NCBI GenBank assembly: GCA_036821485.1
Contig: DAISJM010000078.1
Coordinates: 1-10,723, forward strand
Length of the DNA: 10,723 bases
Origin: DAISJM01 sp036821485
Lineage (GTDB): Bacteria; Verrucomicrobiota; Kiritimatiellia; CAIQIC01; JAGNIJ01
Reading direction: 5' to 3'
Shown here: piece after piece, positions 6,377 through 10,723 of the stretch
How the letters are laid out: each line of letters starts with the position of its first letter
How positions within the stretch are numbered: the first letter of the stretch is position 1
Translations under genes and position numbers: made by a program
The notes under the pieces: model-generated
Databases searched by the model: none
Told to the model about the DNA's origin: nothing
The model's input: the letters and a program-made list of their open reading frames with translations, nothing else

Positions 6377-6447
6377 CGTTTTCACGGATGGCAGAGCGGC
6401 GTCAAGCCGCCGCACTCCAAAAAAAGAAGACAACAGGAAAACGCGAT
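6373..6447 (-). repeat. 11-bp inverted repeat enclosing a GC-rich hairpin; possible terminator of the ABC genes
   Basis: ATCGCGTTTTC (6373-6383) is the reverse complement of GAAAACGCGAT (6437-6447). Inside is a GC hairpin, GCGGCG (6396-6401) and CGCCGC (6408-6413), with a 6-nt loop. The outer arm ends 2 nt from the permease stop codon (6450-6452). In the minus-strand transcript the closing arm is followed directly by four more U residues, so the structure could end transcription after the permease gene. The loop is long for a classical terminator. It shares one base with the neighbouring palindrome element, making a nested composite from 6319 to 6447. Confidence 0.6.
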
Positions 6448-6449
6448 AT

Positions 6450-7820
6450 CTAGTCAGATGGCAGCGCCACCTCCCTTCGGCTGAGAATCCATGATCCGAC
6501 GACAAGCAGGACGCCGGTATAGAGCAGGCCCTGCACGGCGAAGACGCGGGCAACGGATGAGACGTTGATCATCACGCCGGAGGAAAGCGGCTCCAGCGTG
6601 TCGGGTCCTTGGAGTGGGCCCACGACGACGTTCATGGCTTTGAACAGGCGGCGGTAGAAGATGTCGCGTGCGGTGGGCGGGTGGGGCGCATCGTGGTGCG
6701 ATTGGAAGACGAGGTCTTCGTTGGCGGCGGTTTGCATGTAGCCGCCGAGTTGGATCAGGAGGAGCAGGCAGAGGGAAACGAAGGCGGCGACCGGCATGGA
6801 GAAGAGGCTGCCGGCGGTGACGCCGAGCGCAGCCAGAAACGCGAGGCGCACAAAGATGACGAGGAGGGTACGAAGCAGGTTGCCCTCGAACGTGCCCGCG
6901 TGTGCGAGAAGTTGGATTCCATTTTCCGGATCGAACAGCACGGTGATGGAGCCGTTGAGGTTCTGGTATTCGACGATGACGCGGCCGTCCGCGGGCAACG
7001 AGCCGGCCGGGATGAGGAGCGTCTGGGTGCCGCCGGGCACGCGCGCGTCGCGCTTCATGAAGACCTCGGGTCCGTTCTCGCAGCGGACGCGCCAGACACC
7101 ATCGACGGGGGAGAATCCCACATCCGATGAGTTGAAGCGCATGCGGAAGAGGATCGATGATTTTCTGTTCAGTCCGGGCGGGGCGTCGAAGATCCATTCA
7201 CGTTTTGCACCGGGGCGGACGGTGAAGTAGTCCGCGAGCATGGTGTGGCGGATGGAGTCGAAGGCGAGAGTCGGCGAGACATCGGGGGGCAGCGCCTGCT
7301 GCCGCTGGAGTTCCTCGAGTCGCGCGCGGGCGGGGGTGTCGATGTCGGGCAGTGTTGGGTCGATGGGGCGGCGGGCGACGAGGAGTTCCTCGCGGAGCGC
7401 GATGCGATCGGTCGCCGTGGTTACGGAGTCGCGGGTGGTCCAGAGGAGAAGGCCATAGATCACGGCGCCCGCGAGGGCGAGGAGCACGCCGTTGAGGATT
7501 AGGAGGCCGAGCCACTTGCCGAGCCATATCTGGGCGGCGTGGACGGGTTTGGTCACGACGAGTTGGAGCTGGCGGCCCTGGACTTCCGTGGAGACGGCGG
7601 CGCAACCGGCCCAGACGATGGCGAGGGCGAGGATGACAAAGACGGAGCCGAGGGTGTAGCCGAGAACGATCTGTACATGGCCGGCCATGGTGCCATCGCT
7701 GCGGACGGTGAGGGGCAGACCGATGACGACGAGGAGCAGGATGGCGAGGAGCAGCAGCACGATACGCGACCGTATGGAGCTGCGGAGCGCGATGAAAGCG
7801 ATGGCGAAGATCCTACTCAT
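6450..7820 (-). CDS. ABC-2-type transporter permease with large extracytoplasmic domain
   Basis: A 456-residue membrane protein. Predicted membrane segments by hydrophobicity lie at about 19-38, 52-74, 103-127, 316-338, 341-361 and 427-447. Between the third and fourth lies a hydrophilic region of about 190 residues (128-315), probably beta-rich outside the membrane. A smaller hydrophilic loop (about 362-425) separates the last two. STEVQGRQLQLVVTKPV (77-93) is the cytoplasmic coupling segment typical of the ABC-2 families related to NosY and the multicopper enzyme maturation permeases. The start lies inside the ATPase gene (ATGAGTAG, 8-nt overlap), so the two are translationally coupled and almost surely form one transporter. 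The cargo is unknown. The inserted soluble domain is longer than in simple six-helix ABC-2 permeases, where loops are short. The gene ends 2 nt from a palindromic element. Confidence 0.87.
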   Translation of the reverse strand: MSRIFAIAFIALRSSIRSRIVLLLLAILLLVVIGLPLTVRSDGTMAGHVQIVLGYTLGSVFVILALAIVWAGCAAVSTEVQGRQLQLVVTKPVHAAQIWLGKWLGLLILNGVLLALAGAVIYGLLLWTTRDSVTTATDRIALREELLVARRPIDPTLPDIDTPARARLEELQRQQALPPDVSPTLAFDSIRHTMLADYFTVRPGAKREWIFDAPPGLNRKSSILFRMRFNSSDVGFSPVDGVWRVRCENGPEVFMKRDARVPGGTQTLLIPAGSLPADGRVIVEYQNLNGSITVLFDPENGIQLLAHAGTFEGNLLRTLLVIFVRLAFLAALGVTAGSLFSMPVAAFVSLCLLLLIQLGGYMQTAANEDLVFQSHHDAPHPPTARDIFYRRLFKAMNVVVGPLQGPDTLEPLSSGVMINVSSVARVFAVQGLLYTGVLLVVGSWILSRREVALPSD

Positions 7821-8751
7821 GGCGGCCGGCGGAGCTGGAAGAGAGATACTCGGCGAGGCGGTCGGACGGGCCGACGCCGGATTGTTCGGTGGTGGAGCGC
7901 CGCGCCTTTTCGACGACCTCGAGGAAGAATTGTTCCAGGTCGCGGCGTGGGTGTTCGACCTCCAACTCGCGGCCGACGATTTCGCGCAGGCTGGCGAGGA
8001 CGCGTTGCAGCGCGTCGGCCGGGAGTTCCGGGAAGGTGATGCGCTGGCGTGTGCGCTCCTCGAGCAGGTCGCGGATCGGGCCGGAGGCTTGGATGCGGCC
8101 GTTGTAAAGGATGGCGATGCGATCGCACACGTCCTCGACGTCGGCGAGGAGATGCGAGGAAAGCAGGACGGTCTTGCCGCGATTGGCCAGGGTGCGGATG
8201 AGGTCCTTCATCTGGCGGCAGCCGATGGGGTCGAGGCCGGAGGTCGGCTCATCGAGGACGATGAGATCGGGATCGTTGATGAGCGCCTGGGCGAGACCGA
8301 TACGGCGGGCCATGCCCTTGGAAAATTCGCCGACGACGCGGTGGCGCGCGTGGGTGAGACCGATCATGTCGAGCAATTGGCTGACGCGTTCCCGGCGTTG
8401 GGCGGCGGTGATGTCGAACAGGCGCCCGTAGAAATCCAGCGTCTCCTCGGAGGTCAGATAAGGATAGAGATAGGATTCCTCGGGGAGGTAGCCGACTCGG
8501 GCCTTCGATTTTACATCGCGCGGGGGATGGCCGAGGACGGTGAGTTCGCCATGCGAGGGGTGAAGGAGGCCGAGGATCATCTTGATGGTGGTGCTCTTGC
8601 CGGAGCCGTTGGGGCCGAGGAGTCCGAAGACTTCGCCGCGTGTGACCTCGAAGCTGATGTGGTCGACGGCGCGCACCTTGGGTCGGTGCCAGAAATCGCG
8701 GAAGACCTTGGTCAACTCCGCGGCACGAATGATGGGGTCGTGTTCTGCCAT
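7813..8751 (-). CDS. ABC transporter ATP-binding protein (ABC-2 export type)
   Basis: 312 residues from MAEHDPIIRA at 8751; the nucleotide-binding domain of the transporter, acting on the inner face of the membrane. Walker A is GPNGSGKST (46-54), the Q-loop position is YLPEE with Glu at 91 or 92 in place of Gln, the signature is FSKGM (143-147), Walker B is LIVLDEP (163-169), the D-loop is SGLD (171-174) and the switch is H200. Glu in the Q-loop is usual in this export subfamily (YxPE), so the protein should be active. About 75 residues after the core form a C-terminal extension with charged helices. The frame is open 22 codons further upstream, but those codons are low-complexity and not family-like. 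No Shine-Dalgarno precedes 8751. First gene of the set; the permease overlaps its end by 8 nt. Confidence 0.93.
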   Translation of the reverse strand: MAEHDPIIRAAELTKVFRDFWHRPKVRAVDHISFEVTRGEVFGLLGPNGSGKSTTIKMILGLLHPSHGELTVLGHPPRDVKSKARVGYLPEESYLYPYLTSEETLDFYGRLFDITAAQRRERVSQLLDMIGLTHARHRVVGEFSKGMARRIGLAQALINDPDLIVLDEPTSGLDPIGCRQMKDLIRTLANRGKTVLLSSHLLADVEDVCDRIAILYNGRIQASGPIRDLLEERTRQRITFPELPADALQRVLASLREIVGRELEVEHPRRDLEQFFLEVVEKARRSTTEQSGVGPSDRLAEYLSSSSAGRHE

Positions 8752-8758
8752 GGGGGAG

Positions 8759-8787
8759 AGATTAGCACTCGATGGGAGAGGCGGCAA
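8759..8787 (-). promoter_or_regulatory. candidate promoter of the ABC operon, possibly leaderless
   Basis: On the minus strand, TTGCCG (8787-8782), a 17-nt spacer, then TAATCT (8764-8759) preceded by TGC, an extended -10 form. Only 7 nt separate the -10 from the ATG at 8751, which has no Shine-Dalgarno, so transcription would start at or next to the start codon. The -10 matches consensus at only three of six positions, so this is tentative. Confidence 0.32.
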
Positions 8788-8814
8788 TTGTCGTGTGTGG
8801 GATGAAGAAGGGGG

Positions 8815-9030
8815 CAACCACGAAAGACACTAAAGACACGAAAGCGAACATGATGATGGGCCGCGAAAAGGCATAGGAGGCATGCAGGAGATAAGGGGAG
8901 GGGATTGGGCCAACAGATAGACGCGGATGATACAGATGGGGAATGAGGAGAGGGCCCACAGATTAAGCAGATTACACAGATGGGTAGGGGAGTTATGCAA
9001 AGGCATGAAAAGGGAGACGGATGAAGGGTG
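8815..9030. repeat. purine-rich modular repeat array, modules in order A-C-B-D
   Basis: The gene-free spacer 8752-9091 (340 nt) holds modules of the same kinds as 4425-4900 but in another order: A (8815-8844, ACGAAAG and ACTAAAG units), C (8910-8940, AGATAGACG then CGGATGATA then CAGATGGGG), B (8955-8984, ACAGATTA, GCAGATTAC, ACAGATGGG) and a D-like ACGGATGAAGGG (9017-9028). The plus strand is again the purine-rich one. Spacing between modules differs from the tandem copies. The remaining spacer sequence to 9091 is purine-rich without a feature I can name. Confidence 0.75.
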
Positions 9031-9091
9031 AAAACAAGAGATCGGATGGAGAGAAGATGAGCTAGGGGGGGAAGAGAAGGAGATAGATGAA

Positions 9092-9532
9092 TCAGGGGCC
9101 GGGGACGAGTCGGTCCAAAGCGGCGCGGAGTTCCGCCGGGATGGGCCGCTTCTTCCACGTATCGCCGGAGACGGCGACGTGGACTGTCTTGACGGCGCCG
9201 ACTTCGCGGAAAGCGTGATCGCGGAGCCGGAAGTTCAGCGTGAACGATGTATCGCCGATGCGCTGCGCGGTGAGGCAGATGGTGAGTTTATCGCCGACGC
9301 GGAGGGGTGCGCGGTAGTCTGACTCTGCGTGAACGATGGGGATGCGGTAATCCTTCTCCGCCAGCATGTGGCCGACGCCGAGGTTTGCGTCCTCGAGGAA
9401 TGCCTCGAACGCGTGGTGGGCCAGTTCGAGCTGGCGGGCGAAATAGATGACGCCGGCCGCATCGGTGTCGGCCATGCGCACGGTCGTTTCCAGGCAATAG
9501 ACGCCCGGCCGGGGATTGGAGCCTTCAGTCAT
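9092..9532 (-). CDS. acyl-CoA thioesterase, 4-hydroxybenzoyl-CoA thioesterase-like (hotdog fold)
   Basis: A 146-residue single hotdog domain, the normal length for this family. The N-terminal active-site motif is RMADTDAAGVIYFAR (19-33), in which D24 is the likely catalytic Asp, followed by the central helix LELAHHAFEAFL. Later blocks are HAESDYRAPLRVGDKL and the closing strand VKTVHVAVSG. Such cytoplasmic enzymes hydrolyse acyl-CoA or aryl-CoA thioesters. The DTDAAGVIYF form is close to cyanobacterial 1,4-dihydroxy-2-naphthoyl-CoA hydrolases (quinone synthesis) but also occurs in YbgC-type enzymes, so I do not name a substrate. Its start overlaps the stop of the GYF gene as ATGA and has no clear Shine-Dalgarno, so translation is likely coupled. 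It is probably transcribed from the promoter at 10176-10203. Confidence 0.88.
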   Translation of the reverse strand: MTEGSNPRPGVYCLETTVRMADTDAAGVIYFARQLELAHHAFEAFLEDANLGVGHMLAEKDYRIPIVHAESDYRAPLRVGDKLTICLTAQRIGDTSFTLNFRLRDHAFREVGAVKTVHVAVSGDTWKKRPIPAELRAALDRLVPGP

Positions 9533-10128
9533 TGAGGCGGATGCATCCCTGCGGCTGAGAATGCCGACATCACGCCGCCGAAGAATAGAATGAACCAGAT
9601 GGCCATCCCGACGATACTGATGATGTAGAAGATGCCGGTCATCAGCAGGTAGGATTTCAGCTTCTCGAAGAAGGGTGCGAGATCGGTGGGAATGCTGTTG
9701 GCAAGGCCGAGTGCGGTCTTGGCGCCGAGCAGCGCCGTGCCGGCCATGATCATGAACGCGCCCCAGAGGATGCCCACGCAGGACAGGCAGTTGAAAACGC
9801 CGCCTATGATGCTCATGATGGCGACGAAGGTCATCCAGCCTTCCATTCCCTGAGGAATGCCGGACGCACTGCCGATACCGGCGGCGGAGCCTGCCGTGGG
9901 TGCTGCGGGAAAGGCATGTGCCGCGGGTGCGGCCGGCGCGCCGGTGTCGGCGGCATTCTGCAGTCCGGGAACCTGCGCAAGGGCGGTCCAGTTGGCCATG
10001 CCATCAGTCCAGACAAGGTCGTTGGGATGGAGCTCACCGCTTGAGATGAGTACGCGAAGTTGTTCCTCGGGAATGGGGCCCTGCTTTTCTGCGGAGCCGC
10101 TTACAGCGTAGTACCAGAGCTTGTCCAT
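9529..10128 (-). CDS. GYF_2-domain membrane protein (GYF domain plus three-helix membrane part)
   Basis: 199 residues. The N-terminal 55 residues are a GYF_2 (DUF4339-type) domain: WYYA, QGPIPEEQLRVLISSGEL, then DLVWTDGMANWTALAQVPGL, with the expected W/Y/G positions. This is probably a cytoplasmic protein-binding module recognising a short peptide. An Ala/Pro/Gly-rich linker (about 57-93) leads to a membrane part with segments near 99-120, 122-142 and 161-184. This part recalls the DUF5362 type, a recollection that needs a profile search. AAAGGG lies 5 nt before the ATG at 10128 and supports the start. A sigma70-like promoter lies about 50 nt upstream. The stop overlaps the thioesterase start (ATGA). 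Function unknown; the domain order is clear. Confidence 0.85.
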   Translation of the reverse strand: MDKLWYYAVSGSAEKQGPIPEEQLRVLISSGELHPNDLVWTDGMANWTALAQVPGLQNAADTGAPAAPAAHAFPAAPTAGSAAGIGSASGIPQGMEGWMTFVAIMSIIGGVFNCLSCVGILWGAFMIMAGTALLGAKTALGLANSIPTDLAPFFEKLKSYLLMTGIFYIISIVGMAIWFILFFGGVMSAFSAAGMHPPQ

Positions 10129-10133
10129 GATCG

Positions 10134-10139
10134 CCCTTT
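10134..10139 (-). promoter_or_regulatory. Shine-Dalgarno site of the GYF_2 gene
   Basis: AAAGGG on the minus strand, 5 nt before the ATG at 10128. Confidence 0.55.
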
Positions 10140-10175
10140 CGTTCAGTCGAAACGGTATTCTTGCTGCACAGGGGC

Positions 10176-10203
10176 ACTATAGACGCGGGCATTGAACGTT
10201 CAA
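10176..10203 (-). promoter_or_regulatory. sigma70-like promoter of the GYF_2-thioesterase operon, overlapping a 12-bp palindrome
   Basis: On the minus strand TTGAAC (10203-10198), a 16-nt spacer and TATAGT (10181-10176; 5/6 to TATAAT). The start site would be near 10169, giving a leader of about 40 nt before the ATG at 10128. The -35 box is half of a perfect 12-bp palindrome TTGAACGTTCAA (10192-10203), which could be an operator, since a dimeric regulator bound there would cover the -35. It lies in the 157-nt spacer between two divergent genes. Confidence 0.5.
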
Positions 10204-10285
10204 GTGATTTGTTCGGGGCCGAATCGTCGGCAGCGCCCTTTCGCCGGGCGGCCGGGTCGTGTATCTTGACACCAAACCTGCTTCG

Positions 10286-10723
10286 ATGAAGAAGATTCTC
10301 CTAAGGCTGGCGATCGTGGCGTTCTGGCTGGGCGCGATGTTCTGGCTGGTTCGTTATGAAGCTTTTCCCGGTTGGTTCGCGCACGAGCTGCCGGGCTATC
10401 GCGGTATTTTTCCGGGCGGTCCGCTGATTCTCGATTCGTGGATGAAGGTCAGCTTCCAAGGCCGGCCGATCGGTTATAGCCACACGGCGGTGGATACCGA
10501 TGAGCGGGCGGTGGAGTCCACGTACCTGGTGAACAACAAGACGGTGTTGCGGCTGAATGTGATGGGCGAGATGCAGAAGGTCTCGATCACGGCCGAGGCG
10601 GCGTTGGACGCGCTCTATCAACTGCAGCGTTTCTATTTCGCGATGTCGTCGGGGCGATACATGGTGAAGGTCGATGGGCGTCGCGTCGGCGAGAGTACCT
10701 TCGCTGCGCGCATGGTCACGCCC
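10286..10723 (+). CDS. membrane-anchored or exported protein, possibly transglutaminase-like (partial, 3' end outside window)
   Basis: The ATG at 10286 opens a frame of 146 codons that runs off the window. The N-terminus MKKILLRLAIVAFWLGAMFW is a signal anchor or signal peptide (hydrophobic about 5-21). The following part is exported and beta-rich. WMKVSFQGRPIGYSHTAV (about 52-69) then ESTYLVNNKTVLRLNVMGE resembles the N-terminal region of exported transglutaminase-superfamily proteins of Planctomycetes and Verrucomicrobia as I remember them; the catalytic Cys-His-Asp part would lie beyond the window. No Shine-Dalgarno is visible before the ATG. A perfect TTGACA (10266-10271) lies too close to the ATG to be its -35. 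Read this as an N-terminal fragment with a tentative family. Confidence 0.75.
   Translation, partial: MKKILLRLAIVAFWLGAMFWLVRYEAFPGWFAHELPGYRGIFPGGPLILDSWMKVSFQGRPIGYSHTAVDTDERAVESTYLVNNKTVLRLNVMGEMQKVSITAEAALDALYQLQRFYFAMSSGRYMVKVDGRRVGESTFAARMVTP

Noticed and set aside
7687..8805. Plus-strand open frame of 372 codons opposite the ABC ATPase
   Set aside because: Antisense shadow of a gene whose ATPase motifs are all intact on the minus strand; the product is acidic and featureless.
8752..8817. 22-codon N-terminal extension of the ABC ATPase
   Set aside because: The extension is low-complexity, overlaps a candidate promoter and lengthens the protein beyond the normal start of the ABC domain.
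10266..10271. Perfect TTGACA as a -35 box for the gene at 10286
   Set aside because: It lies 14 nt before the ATG, so no -10 or start site would fit upstream of the start codon.

Overview
The window reads as chromosomal DNA of a GC-rich bacterium (estimated by eye at around 60% GC), most likely from the Planctomycetota-Verrucomicrobiota-Chlamydiota (PVC) group. I would look first in Verrucomicrobiota or Kiritimatiellota. Four things point there, all from memory of these families and none from a search. They are a membrane-anchored helical-repeat protein (4938-6305) of a type I associate with PVC genomes, a secreted protein ending in the FFRI-type tail common in Verrucomicrobia, a GYF_2 plus membrane-domain protein, and three kinds of intergenic dispersed repeat.

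Layout from left to right. (1) Positions 1-1137, minus strand: a class I SAM methyltransferase whose stop overlaps, as ATGA, the start of a flavodoxin-fold NAD(P)H oxidoreductase cut by the window edge. (2) 1186-2001, minus: a lipoprotein ending in a SHOCT domain. (3) 2002-2271: an intergenic spacer with a small repeat array. (4) 2272-3330, minus: a secreted protein with visibly lower GC. (5) 3518-4372, plus: a classical short-chain dehydrogenase/reductase. (6) 4373-4937: a gene-free convergent spacer holding an 8-nt repeat and two 241-nt tandem copies of a purine-rich modular repeat. (7) 4938-8751, minus: ABC ATPase, ABC-2-type permease (8-nt overlap), then a composite palindromic element and the membrane-anchored helical-repeat protein. 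(8) 8752-9091: another gene-free spacer with the same repeat modules in a different order. (9) 9092-10128, minus: a GYF_2 membrane protein and a hotdog thioesterase joined by an ATGA overlap, under a good sigma70-like promoter. (10) 10286 to the end, plus: the N-terminal part of a membrane-anchored or exported protein, possibly of the transglutaminase type.

The genes are mostly short independent operons rather than one pathway. The clearest functional unit is the ATPase-permease-helical repeat set, probably an export or membrane-maintenance ABC system. The most unusual content is between the genes: a shared vocabulary of 9-nt-period purine-rich modules shuffled between three spacers, and nested palindromes between the permease and its downstream neighbour. 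I saw no tRNA, rRNA, CRISPR array, transposase or phage gene.
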